Notes under the pieces: model-generated | Databases searched by the model: none | Seen by the model: the letters and a program-made list of their open reading frames with translations, nothing else | What the model was told of the DNA's origin: nothing | In this document: one piece after another, positions 25,187 to 34,700 of the stretch | Position numbering within the stretch: position 1 is the first letter of the stretch | Layout: every line of letters starts with the position of its first letter | NCBI RefSeq assembly: GCF_002799245.1 | Contig: NZ_NEQV01000009.1 | Span: forward strand, 1-64,000 | Direction of reading: 5' to 3' | Origin: Stenotrophomonas maltophilia | GTDB lineage: Bacteria > Pseudomonadota > Gammaproteobacteria > Xanthomonadales > Xanthomonadaceae | Length of the DNA: 64,000 nt | Program-made: the position numbers and the translations under genes

Positions 25187-27009
25187 ACCGCGCGCAGCAC
25201 CGCCGCGCCGTGCAGATGCCCCGTCCCGCCCTGCACCCGGAAGCTGGCCACCGTCTGCAGCAGCTGCGCTGACTGCTCTTCCATGCTGCGCGCCGCGGCC
25301 GAGGCTTCCTCGACCAGCGCGGCGTTCTGCTGGGTGCCCTGGTCGATCAGATCGACGGCATGGTTCATCTGCTGGATGTCGTCGCTCTGCTGCTGCGCGG
25401 CCGTGCTGATTTCGGACATCAGGTCGCTGACCCGGCGCACGTTGACCACGATCTCGTCCATGGTGCGGCCGGCGCTCTCGACCTGCGCGGTGCCGGCGCC
25501 GACATTGGCCACCGACGCATCGATCAGCTGCTTGATCTCCTTGGCAGCACTGGCCGAGCGCTGCGACAGTTCGCGGATCTCGGTGGCGACCACGGCGAAG
25601 CCACGCCCGTGTTCACCTGCTCGCGCCGCTTCCACTGCCGCGTTCAACGCAAGGATGTTGGTCTGGAAGGCGATGCCGTCGATCACGCCGATGATGTCGA
25701 CGATGCGCCGCGAGGACGCATTGATCACCGCCATGGTCTCGACCACTTCGTGCACCACGTTGCCGCCGCGTGCAGCGACATCGGCGGCGCCACCGGCCAG
25801 CTGGCTGGCCTGCCGTGCGTTGGTCGCGGTGCGCTGCACGGTCTCGGCCAGCCCCTTCATCGACACCGCGGTCTCCTCCAGCGACGCGGCCTGCTGCTCG
25901 GTGCGCTGCGACAGATCGCTGTTGCCCTGCGCGATCTCGGTTGCGCCAACAGCAATGGTGTCGGCGGCGAACTTGATCTGGCCGATGATCGCAGCCATCG
26001 CCTCGACCAGCGAATTCACGCCCTCGCACAGTTCCGCGATCGGCCCGTTCTTGTCGGCGGTGGCCACGCGCCGGGTCAGGTCGCCCTCCTTGGCGGCCGC
26101 CACCACTTCACGGGTCTGCGCCACGGCACGTTGCATGGCCTGGTTCTCATGCACCTGCGCGGTGATGTCGGTGGCGTACTTGACGACCTTGAACGGCTTC
26201 CCGTTGAGGTCCAGGATCGGGTTGTAGGAAGCCTGGATCCAGACCTCGCGCCCCCCCTTGCCCAGGCGCCGGTACTGGCCGGCATCGTATTCGCCACGGC
26301 CAAGCTTCTCCCAGAACTGGCGATACTCGGCACTGCCGCGATACTCGGCCTCGACGAACAGCGAATGGTGCTGGCCACGCACTTCATCCAGGCTGTAGCC
26401 GGTGGCGGCCAGGAAGTTGTCGTTGGCCGACAGGATGCGGCCATCCATGCTGAACTCGATCACCGCCTGCGACTTGTCGATCGCGGCCAGCTGCCCGGCC
26501 GAATCGGCCGCCTGCAGCTTCTGCGCGGTGATATCGGTGGCGAACTTGACCACCTTGTACGGACGCCCCTGCCGGTCCAGCACCGGGTTGTACGAGGCCT
26601 GGATCCAGATCTCGCGCTGGCCCTTGCCGAAACGCCGGTACTGGCCAGCGTCATATTCGCCACGACCCAACCGCGCCCAGAAGTCACGGTATTCGGCGCT
26701 ACGCGCCTGCTCGGGATCGACGAACAGGGAATGATGCTTTCCCTGGATCTCCTCCAGCCGGTAGCCCATCGCCTGCAGGAAGTTGTCGTTGGCCTGCAGG
26801 ATGGTGCCATCGAGGGCGAACTCGATGACCGCCTGGACCCGGTGCAGCGCCGCAACCTGGGCCTCCAGCTCGGCGCGGCCATCGGCCACCGCCTCGACGC
26901 CGGCGCGGTGCTGGGGTGCCAGCGCGCCCAGCAGGGCACGCCACGGCGACCAACGGGTATGCAGCTCGGCCGGCGCCTGCGCGCCCGCCGTGAAGCCTGG
27001 AATGAGCAT
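25183..27009 (-). CDS. Soluble PAS-PAS methyl-accepting chemotaxis protein (BdlA/Aer2-like)
   Basis: The 608-residue protein has two tandem near-identical PAS-PAC units (about 50-165 and 172-290; each has ANDNFL, HHSLFV, GRGEYDAGQYRR and PYKVVKFATDIT-type strings) and an MCP signalling domain (about 330-590), with tip FQTNILALNAAVEAARAGEHGRGFAVVA. No transmembrane helix is seen. This layout matches BdlA of Pseudomonas aeruginosa, a biofilm-dispersion receptor. No C-terminal CheR-docking pentapeptide is present. The gene lies convergent to a diguanylate cyclase and has a sigma-28 promoter. Confidence 0.92.
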   Translation of the reverse strand: MLIPGFTAGAQAPAELHTRWSPWRALLGALAPQHRAGVEAVADGRAELEAQVAALHRVQAVIEFALDGTILQANDNFLQAMGYRLEEIQGKHHSLFVDPEQARSAEYRDFWARLGRGEYDAGQYRRFGKGQREIWIQASYNPVLDRQGRPYKVVKFATDITAQKLQAADSAGQLAAIDKSQAVIEFSMDGRILSANDNFLAATGYSLDEVRGQHHSLFVEAEYRGSAEYRQFWEKLGRGEYDAGQYRRLGKGGREVWIQASYNPILDLNGKPFKVVKYATDITAQVHENQAMQRAVAQTREVVAAAKEGDLTRRVATADKNGPIAELCEGVNSLVEAMAAIIGQIKFAADTIAVGATEIAQGNSDLSQRTEQQAASLEETAVSMKGLAETVQRTATNARQASQLAGGAADVAARGGNVVHEVVETMAVINASSRRIVDIIGVIDGIAFQTNILALNAAVEAARAGEHGRGFAVVATEIRELSQRSASAAKEIKQLIDASVANVGAGTAQVESAGRTMDEIVVNVRRVSDLMSEISTAAQQQSDDIQQMNHAVDLIDQGTQQNAALVEEASAAARSMEEQSAQLLQTVASFRVQGGTGHLHGAAVLRAV

Positions 27010-27476
27010 TGTCTGATCCTCGGTGTCCGGTAAGCGGTTGCGACCCGACGGGCGGGATGCCCGGCGGCAACTTCAGTTGCTTGGGACTGCAGGTGCCCGC
27101 AGGCACCCCTCGAGCGGCTGGCAAGAACGTCTGGTGCGGGTGCGGTCTGCATCCGGGGGCGGCGGAACACACAGCGCGGGCCGCCCATCGGGGGCAGCCT
27201 GGGGTCCTGCAGCGGGCGACTGGAGCGGGATCCAGAGGGAATATCGGCGATGCCATCGGTGGCTTTAGCCGGATTCCGCGACGCCCATCGCAATTTGCGG
27301 CACCGCTGCCGGGATGCGATAGACAATCGCGGGGCACTTCACGTCGCGATCACCTGCCGCGGGCATCGATGCAGCTCAGGCCGGAAAGGTTTGCATGACC
27401 AACGGGAGATACCCCACGACGTGAAAATGGCGAGCATGCAGCGATCTGCAGGATCGTTCACTGACAGGGAGATCGT
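27010..27476. other. Intergenic region with divergent promoters (467 bp)
   Basis: No gene is seen. It contains the sigma-28 site at 27241-27267 directing transcription leftwards, which leaves a leader of about 220 bases for the chemoreceptor mRNA. The right part holds the promoter region for the DUF5694-type gene; a Shine-Dalgarno GGGAG lies just before 27477. Confidence 0.7.
27241..27267 (-). promoter_or_regulatory. Sigma-28 (FliA) flagellar promoter
   Basis: On the minus strand TAAA (27267-27264), 15 bases, then GCCGATAT (27248-27241). The consensus is TAAA-N15-GCCGATAA, so 11 of 12 specified bases match, with exact spacing. It points at the chemoreceptor gene. Confidence 0.85.
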
Positions 27477-28565
27477 ATGTTCGCTCGCTTGGGCAGCCTC
27501 ATCATCCTCAGCCTGTGCAGCACCGGTGCGCTTGCCGCAGACGCCAGCTATCGGCCCGCCTTCCGCCCCGATCAGCTGAAGGGCCCACCTGCCGGGCGCC
27601 CGAACGAAGTGCTGGTACTGGCTACCACCCACTTGTCCGGCCTGCCCAAGTCCTTCCAGCCCGCCTCGCTGGAACCGTTGCTGCAGCGACTGGTCGCCTG
27701 GAAGCCCGAGCTGATCGCCACCGAAGACCTGTCCGGCCTCCAGTGCGATTTCATGCGTCGCTACCCGGCACGCTATGCGGAGAGCGTGGCCACCTACTGC
27801 TTCGACACCACGGCTGCACAGGCGGCGACCGGACTGGACGTGGTCGCGGCGAACACCCAGGCCGAGCGCCTGCTTGCGACCTGGCCGAGCAACCCAGCGC
27901 CCGCCCAGCGTCGTCGGCTCGCCGCACTGTTCCTGGCAGCCGGCGAACGTGGTTCGGCGCAGGTGCAGTGGCTGCGCCTGCCCGCGTCCGAGCGCAGAGA
28001 CGGTGATGGACTGACCCCGGCCCTGGTCGAAATCCTCGACAAAGGCCTGGTCCGCCGCAATGAAACCAACCTGATTGCCGCCGAAGTCGCTGCCCGCCTC
28101 GGGCATGAGCGGCTGTGGGCCGTGGACGACCACACGGCCGATTCCCCCACGCCCGCCGAGGATGAAGCGGCGGCCAGCGCGGCCATCACCGGTGCCTGGA
28201 AAAACGCACATACCCAGGCACGCATGGACGCCGATGAACGCCTGGTGGCCGACCTGGACAAGCCCGGCGGCGTCATGGCCCTGTACAGGGCGTACAACGA
28301 TCCCACGGCGGCAATGACCGCTTACCAGAGCGACTTCGGCGCGACGCTCGTCGAGCCTTCGCCCAAAGCCTTCGGCAGGATGTATGTCGGCTACTGGGAA
28401 ACCCGCAACCTGCGCATGGTCGCCAACATGCGCGATGTGCTGGGCCAGCACCCTGGCAGCCGCATGCTGGCCATCGTCGGTGCTTCGCACAAGGGCTACT
28501 ACGAGGCCTACCTCAACCAGATGCACGATGTGAATCTGGTGAGCTCGGACGAAGTACTGCGTTGA
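27477..28565 (+). CDS. DUF5694-type exported protein
   Basis: The 362-residue protein has a signal peptide (MFARLGSLIILSLCSTGALAA). The body has VLVLATTHLSG near the N-terminus and LAIVGASHKGYYEAYL near the C-terminus. The paired 'GT/TTH' and 'GASH' strings recall the TraB/TIKI/ChaN-like erythromycin-esterase superfamily, in which DUF5694 members fall. Enzymatic activity is unproven. GGGAG precedes ATG 27477. It stands alone between divergent and short downstream genes. Confidence 0.78.
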   Translation: MFARLGSLIILSLCSTGALAADASYRPAFRPDQLKGPPAGRPNEVLVLATTHLSGLPKSFQPASLEPLLQRLVAWKPELIATEDLSGLQCDFMRRYPARYAESVATYCFDTTAAQAATGLDVVAANTQAERLLATWPSNPAPAQRRRLAALFLAAGERGSAQVQWLRLPASERRDGDGLTPALVEILDKGLVRRNETNLIAAEVAARLGHERLWAVDDHTADSPTPAEDEAAASAAITGAWKNAHTQARMDADERLVADLDKPGGVMALYRAYNDPTAAMTAYQSDFGATLVEPSPKAFGRMYVGYWETRNLRMVANMRDVLGQHPGSRMLAIVGASHKGYYEAYLNQMHDVNLVSSDEVLR

Positions 28566-28634
28566 CGGTGAAGTGCCGGCAGAACGCCGGCCCCCTCCGG
28601 CATATCATGGATGCTTCCCTGCATCGAGTTCGAC

Positions 28635-28925
28635 ATGCTGAAGGTGATCGCCGAAGACTTCATCCATCCCGAGGCCCTGGCAACCGTCCAGCCGCTGTAT
28701 CGGGAGCTGGTCGCCTGCACGCAGCGCGAGCCACTGTGCATCAGCTATGAGCTGTTCGTTGACCAGAAGGATCCCGGGCACTTCATCTTCATCGAGCTGT
28801 GGCCCGACCGCGCCGCACTCGACGCCCACTGCGCCAGCGAACACTTCCTGCGCCTGGTGCCGCAGATCAATGCCTTCCAGCGTGCGCCCTGCCGGTTCGT
28901 GCTGATGGAGGCCGCTGCGCTGTAG
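28635..28925 (+). CDS. Antibiotic biosynthesis monooxygenase-domain protein (quinol monooxygenase-like)
   Basis: The 96-residue single ABM-domain ferredoxin-like fold (MLKVIAEDFIHPE … CISYELFVDQKDPGHFIFIELWPDRAALDAHCASEHF) is characteristic of YgiN-type enzymes acting on quinols or of heme-independent monooxygenases. The conserved E-x-W and H-x-x-S-x-H-F strings are present. The precise substrate cannot be told. ATG 28635 aligns with the family start. Confidence 0.85.
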   Translation: MLKVIAEDFIHPEALATVQPLYRELVACTQREPLCISYELFVDQKDPGHFIFIELWPDRAALDAHCASEHFLRLVPQINAFQRAPCRFVLMEAAAL

Positions 28926-28926
28926 G

Positions 28927-29169
28927 TCAGCCTGCGATGGTCCGGCGCGATGGCCGGCCCGCACGCCACAGCAGCACGCTGGCCAGCACCGTGCAGGCCA
29001 AGGTCAGCACCAGCAACACCACCACGCCCGCGCGCAGCGCCGGCAGCATCGCCAGGGCAAGGTGATCGTCGCGCAATTGTTCCAGGCGCAAGCCACTGGC
29101 CAGCGCCAGGCACCAGCCCACCATGGCCGGCGCATAGGCGGCGACGGCATTCCGATTCCAGCTGATCAT
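28927..29169 (-). CDS. Small two-helix membrane protein
   Basis: The 80-residue protein has transmembrane segments at about 9-25 and 42-64 and a basic C-terminus (WRAGRPSRRTIAG). No family is recognised. A purine-rich stretch precedes ATG 29169. It is convergent with the ABM gene, with one base between stops. Confidence 0.6.
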   Translation of the reverse strand: MISWNRNAVAAYAPAMVGWCLALASGLRLEQLRDDHLALAMLPALRAGVVVLLVLTLACTVLASVLLWRAGRPSRRTIAG

Positions 29170-29245
29170 CCTGTGCTCTCTTGTCCGGGAGGATGCGGCG
29201 ATTGTTCCGCCCCTCCCTCTCACAGGCTGAGATCGCCTGCCGCCG

Positions 29246-30637
29246 CTACCGCGACCAGCCACCACCCAGTGCCGCCATCAGCGCCGCACTGGCCTGCAAC
29301 TGCCGGCTCTGGATGTCCTGCAGGCCCAGCTGCGCCTGGCGGGCATCGGTCTGTGCGCTGACCACGTCCAGATAGCTCACCGCACCACCGGTGTAGCGGT
29401 CATGCGCGATCTGCTCCGCCCGCCGCGCGGCCTGCACGGCCTCCTGCTCGTGGCCGCGCTGGGCATCGAGCTGGCGCAGCAGGGTCAGCTGGTCTTCGAC
29501 CTGGCGGATCGCGGCCAGCACGGTGGCCCGGTACTGCGCCGACGCAGCGTCGAACTCGGCTTCGGCCTCGGCCTTGGCGGCCTTGCGGCGACCGCCATCG
29601 AAGACCGGCAATGCGGCCAACGGACCCAGCGCCCAATAGCGGTTGCCGGCATCCAGCAGGGCGCTGCCACCCGAGGTCTGGCCACCCAGCAACCCGGTCA
29701 GGCTGAGCTGCGGGAACCACGCTGCTCGCGCCACACCGATTCCGGCATTGGCGGCGAACACGCGACGCTCGGCAGCCGCGATATCCGGCCGCCGCTGCAG
29801 CAGATTGCTGGGCAGGTCGGCCGGCACCTTCGGCAGCGCCGGCAGGCCTGCAGTGGCCAGGGCGAATCCACTGGCCGGTGCACCGACCAGTTCGGCAATG
29901 GCATGCCGCAGCAGGTCGTGGCGCGCGTCGAGCGCATCCAGATCGGCCTGTGCGCTCGCCAGCTGATGGCGTGCACGGGACACATCCAGCTCCGAAGCGA
30001 TCTCGCCACGGAATCGGTCTTCGGTCAGCACCAGCGCCTGCTGGTAGTCCTCGATGCTCCCGCGCAGGATCACCTGCTGCGCCTCGGCGCCCCTCAGCTG
30101 CAGATAGAGCCCGGCCAGCTGCTGCGACAGGCTCAGCCGCGCGGCGGCCAGGTCGTCGCCACTTGCATCGGCGCGTGCCCTGCCGGCGGCCGCCGCATTG
30201 CGCAGCCGCCCCCACAGGTCAAGATCGAACGACAGCGAGAACGTAGCGGTATTGCTGTCATAGATGGCCGGCTGGGTCGCGCTGCGCAGCGGCTTGTCGT
30301 CGGACTGGCGCTGCCGCAGCGGGCCCGTACTGAAGCCGATCTGCGGTGCGCGTGCCGACGCCACTTCGCCCGCAGCGGCGCGTGCGGCATCGTAGTGCGC
30401 CACGGCCAGTGCCAGCGTCGGATTGGCCTGGTCCAGCTGTTGCTGCAGCTGGTCCAGCACCGGATCGTGGAAGGCCTGCCACCACGCCTCCTGCAACGGC
30501 GCGGCGGCCATCCCCGGCCCAACCTGCTCGTAGGCGGCCGGCATCGCCACCGACGGCACCTGATAGGCCGGCGCCAGCGAGCAGCCACCCAGCAGCACCG
30601 CCACCCCCAGCGCCACGGCGCGATCAGCCGCGGGCAT
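29246..30637 (-). CDS. RND efflux outer-membrane channel (NodT/TolC-type lipoprotein)
   Basis: This is a 463-residue outer-membrane factor. The lipobox VLLGGC gives a lipidated Cys, then SLAPAYQVPS, the typical NodT-family mature start. Two OEP repeats follow (about 60-245 and 260-455), with FDLDLWGRLRNA, RRPDIAAAERRVFAANAGIGVARAAWFP and QLSLTG motifs. It is the last gene of the RND operon. Its start overlaps the adaptor gene by 14 bases; ATG 30637 is used because it leads directly into the lipoprotein signal. Confidence 0.92.
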   Translation of the reverse strand: MPAADRAVALGVAVLLGGCSLAPAYQVPSVAMPAAYEQVGPGMAAAPLQEAWWQAFHDPVLDQLQQQLDQANPTLALAVAHYDAARAAAGEVASARAPQIGFSTGPLRQRQSDDKPLRSATQPAIYDSNTATFSLSFDLDLWGRLRNAAAAGRARADASGDDLAAARLSLSQQLAGLYLQLRGAEAQQVILRGSIEDYQQALVLTEDRFRGEIASELDVSRARHQLASAQADLDALDARHDLLRHAIAELVGAPASGFALATAGLPALPKVPADLPSNLLQRRPDIAAAERRVFAANAGIGVARAAWFPQLSLTGLLGGQTSGGSALLDAGNRYWALGPLAALPVFDGGRRKAAKAEAEAEFDAASAQYRATVLAAIRQVEDQLTLLRQLDAQRGHEQEAVQAARRAEQIAHDRYTGGAVSYLDVVSAQTDARQAQLGLQDIQSRQLQASAALMAALGGGWSR

Positions 30638-31787
30638 GCGCAGGCTCCTGCTCAGCGGCCACCACACGCACATGGTCTCCTTCGTGCAGGGCATCGGGTG
30701 GATTGGGAATGACCCGGTCGCCAGCCTTCAGGCCCCGGTCCACCCGCAAGGTACTGCCCAGATCACTGGCGATATGGATGTCGCGCAGATGCACGATGTC
30801 CTGGGCGTCGACCACCGCCACCTGGGTGCCCTTGGCACGGAAGATCAGCACCTCGGCCGGCACGCTCACACCGGCGCCACCGCCCTGCAACGGCAGGGTC
30901 ACCTCCGCGTAGCTGCCAGGCAGCAGTGCGCCATCGGCGTTGTCGACCACGAACTGCGCCAGCAGGGTGCCCGAGCTGCGATCGATCGCGCTGGAATCCC
31001 CCTGCAGCGTGGCGGTGAAATGGCGCCCTTCCTGGCCGGGCACCTGCAGCGTGGCCTGCAGCCCGGAACGGATGCTGGCCGCGCTGTTCTGCGGCACCGG
31101 CACCATCAGGCGCAGGCGGCGGGTGTCGGCGATGTTGAACAGCTCGCGACCGCTGTCGTCGGCACGGATCAGCTGGCCGACATCGGTCTGCCGCGAGGTG
31201 ACGGTGCCATCGAACGGTGCACGCAGGGTGCGGTAGCGACCGAGCTCCTGCAACCGCGCATAGTCGGCCTGCGCCGCTTCCACGCTGGCCTGTGCGGCCA
31301 CCGCATTGGCCTGCTTCTCGTCGGCTTCCTGGCGCGACACCGAATGGCTGCCGAGCATGCCCTGCCAACGCTCGGCGCTGACCTTGGCCAGCGCTGCGTC
31401 TGCCTGTACCTGCAGCAGATGGGCGTGGGCCTGGGCGATCTGCTGGTCCAGTTCCGGACTGTCGATCACCGCCAGCACCTGCCCGGCCTTGACCGCCTGG
31501 CCGATGTCGGCGCTCCACGACTTCAGGTAGCCGCCCACGCGGGCATGGATCGGCGCCTCGGTCCAGGCACTCAGGTGCGCCGGCAGGGTCATTGTTCCTG
31601 CAGCGCCGTGTCCACCGGCGACAACCACCTGCACGGACGGAACCGCCTGGCGCTCGGTCCACTCGACCACGGCGTGTGCCTGCTGCGCACGCAGAGCAAG
31701 ACCACCCGCCACCAGGACGAGCGCAACAGCAGCGGCCAGAAGCAAAGGACGGCGCAGCGGGCGCTGCGGCAGCGAAGACTCAGACAT
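30624..31787 (-). CDS. RND efflux periplasmic adaptor (membrane fusion protein)
   Basis: The 387-residue adaptor has an N-terminal membrane anchor (about 13-28), a barrel-sandwich lipoyl half (VGGYLKSWSADIGQAVKAGQVLAVID), an alpha-hairpin (about 105-170), a second lipoyl half (YRTLRAPFDGTVTSRQTDVGQL), and C-terminal beta-barrel and membrane-proximal domains. It bridges the pump and outer-membrane channel. It overlaps the permease gene by 8 bases and the channel gene by 14 bases. Confidence 0.93.
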   Translation of the reverse strand: MSESSLPQRPLRRPLLLAAAVALVLVAGGLALRAQQAHAVVEWTERQAVPSVQVVVAGGHGAAGTMTLPAHLSAWTEAPIHARVGGYLKSWSADIGQAVKAGQVLAVIDSPELDQQIAQAHAHLLQVQADAALAKVSAERWQGMLGSHSVSRQEADEKQANAVAAQASVEAAQADYARLQELGRYRTLRAPFDGTVTSRQTDVGQLIRADDSGRELFNIADTRRLRLMVPVPQNSAASIRSGLQATLQVPGQEGRHFTATLQGDSSAIDRSSGTLLAQFVVDNADGALLPGSYAEVTLPLQGGGAGVSVPAEVLIFRAKGTQVAVVDAQDIVHLRDIHIASDLGSTLRVDRGLKAGDRVIPNPPDALHEGDHVRVVAAEQEPAHARG

Positions 31788-34700
31788 GCAGGGGTTCTCC
31801 GGCAGGAGCAGTACGGATTTTGCGGGAGTGGGCCAATGCGAACACCACCGGAACGAACAACAACGTGGCGCAGGTCGCCAGCAACAGGCCGCCGATCACC
31901 GCGCGGCCCAGGGGCGCGTTCTGTTCGGTGGACAATGCGGTCGGCAGCATGCCCAGGATCATCGCCAGCGCTGTCATGCAGACCGGGCGGAAACGGGTGA
32001 ATCCTGCTTCAAGCGCGGCCTTGGCCGCGTCACCGTGCTCGGCCAGGCGCTCTCGGCAGAAGCTGACCACCAGGATCGAATTGGCCGTGGCCACGCCCAT
32101 GCACAGGATGGCGCCGGTCAACGCGGGCACCGACAGCGTGGTGTGGGTCAGGAACAACATCCAGACCACGCCCGCCAGGCCGGCCGGCAGTGCGGTGATG
32201 ATCACGAAGGGATCGGTCCAGGACTGGAAATTGATGACGATCAGCAGGTAGATCAGCACGATCGCTGCAAGCAGGCCGTAGCCGAGGCCGGTGAACGCCA
32301 CATGCAGCGCATCGATCTGCCCATGCAGGCCAACCTCGGTACCCCGTGGCCGTTGCCCGGCCATGCCATCGATGACCTTCTGCACGTCGGCCGCCACCGC
32401 ACCAAGGTCACGGCCCTGCACGCTGGCATACAGGTCCAGCGTGGGCTGCACGTTGTAGTGGGTGACCACCGCCGAGCTGGAGCCACGCTGGATGTCAGCC
32501 AGGCCGCCCAGCACCTGCGGCGTACCGCTGCTACCGGTCACCGGCAGCGCCTGCAGCGCCGCTAGGCTGTCCATGCGGTACTGCGGCGTGGCCGCGACCA
32601 CGCTGTAGGAAATGCCGTTCTTCGGGCTCAGCCAGAAGGTCGGTGCGACCTGGCCGCTGCCGGCCAGTGACGCCACCATGCTGTTGGTGACATCGCGTTC
32701 GGTGATGCCCAGGCCATTGGCACGCAGGCGATCGACATCCACCTTCAGGGTCGGGTAGCCATCGGGCTGCTGCAGGCGCAGGTCGACCAGGCCTGGTACG
32801 TGGCGCAGGCGACGCTGCAGTTCCTGGGCATAGGCGCGATTGCCAGCGGCATCCGGTCCGGCGATGCGCACGTCCAGCGGCGCCGGCGAACCAAAGTTGA
32901 GGATCTGGCTGCTGGTGTCTGCCGGCAGGAAGGCGAAGCTGGTTCCCGGGAAGGTCGCTGGCAGCACTTCGCGCAGACGCTTCTCGTACTCGGCCGCATC
33001 GCCATGACCCGGTTTCAGCGAGACCTGGATGTCGCCGTCTTGCGGACCGATGGTGCCGCTGGCGCTATAGGCCATGTTGATGCCGGTCATCGGCAGGCCG
33101 AGGTTGTCGACGATGGCATCGATCTCGCTGGGCGGGAGCTCCTGGCGGATGCGTGCTTCGATGCGGTCGAACGCAGCCGCAGTCTCCTCGATGCGCGTGC
33201 CCAACGGCAGGCGCACATGCAGCGACAACGCGCTGGCTTCGGTAGCCGGGAAGAAATCCTGGCCCAGCGTCGGCAGCAGCGCGAAGGACACCAGCACGCA
33301 GGCCATGAAGCCGATCAGGAAGCGCCGGCGGTTGGCCAGCGCCAGGCCCAGCAGTGCGTGGTAACGGTCGCGGGTTGCGGAGAAACCGGCTTCGAAGCGC
33401 TGCTGCCAGCGCACCAGCGTGGCCGTCAGGCGTGCACGACGCGGCTGCGGATGGTCGCCGTCGTGATGGTTGAGGAAGGCGTCCTCGGGATGATGGCCGA
33501 CCCCGCCTTCCACCCGGTGCGGACGCAGCAGGTACAGCGCCATGGTCGGTACCAGGGTGCGCGAGAGCACGAACGAGCTGGCCATGGCGAAGATGACCGC
33601 CAGCGCCATGGGCCGGAACAGGTACCCGGCGATGCCATCGAGCAGGAACATGGGCACGAACACGATGCAGATGCACAGCAGCGACACGAATGCCGGGCCG
33701 ACAATCTGTGCCGCGCCATCGAGGATCGCCTCGCGCACGCCCTTGCCCTGCTCCAGATGCCAGTTGACGTTCTCGATGGTCACCGTGGCATCGTCGACCA
33801 GGATGCCCACCGCCAGCGCCAGGCCACCCAGCGTCATCACGTTGAGGGTCTGCCCGGCGGCCGACAGCAACGCAATGGCCGAGAGCACCGCCAGCGGGAT
33901 CGAGGCCGCGATGATCACGGTCGAGCGCCAGCTGCCAAGGAATACCAGGATCATCACGCTGGTGAGCAACGCGGCAATGACGCCCTCGCGGGCGACGCTG
34001 CTGATCGACTCGCGCACGAAGGTCGAGGCATCGCCCAGCAACGAGATCTTCAGCGATGGCGGCAGCGATTCGCCGATCTGCGGCAGCATCGCGCGGATGC
34101 GGCTGACCAGCGTCAGGGTGGAGGCATCGCCATTCTTCAAGGCAGCCATCAGCACCGAATGACCGCCATTGACGCGCACGATGTTGGTCTGCGGCGGCGA
34201 GCCGTCGCGCACATGGGCGACCTGGCCGATCGTGACCACCGCACCGTTGACGGTGCGGATCGGCAGGTCATTCAGCGCTTCGATCTCGCTGGGGCTGTTG
34301 TTGAGCAGCACGGTGAATTCATTGCTGCCCAGCTTGGCGGTACCCACCGGGGTGATCTGGTTCTGCGCGGCCAGCGCGTTGCCCACGTCCTGCGCGGACA
34401 GCCCCTTGGCTGCCATTGCCTGCGGGTCCAGGTCGAGGGTGATCTGGCGCTGCTTGCCGCCGTAGGGGGCGGGAATGGCCAGGCCCGGGATCGACGTCAG
34501 TGGCGGGCGGACCGTGTTCTGTGCAAGGTCGCGGATCTGCGATTCCCCCAGCGTCGGGCTGGAGAACGCCATCTGCAGCACCGGTACGGTCGAAGCGCTG
34601 TAGTTGAGGATCAGTGGCGGCGTCATGCCGGCTGGCATCTGCTTGACCATGGTCTGCGAGATCGCGGTGATCTGCGCGTTGGCGGTGCGGATATCCACGC

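Noticed and set aside
27010..27240. c-di-GMP riboswitch in the chemoreceptor leader
   Set aside because: I could not find a GEMM-like core by eye; left as something to test, not annotated.
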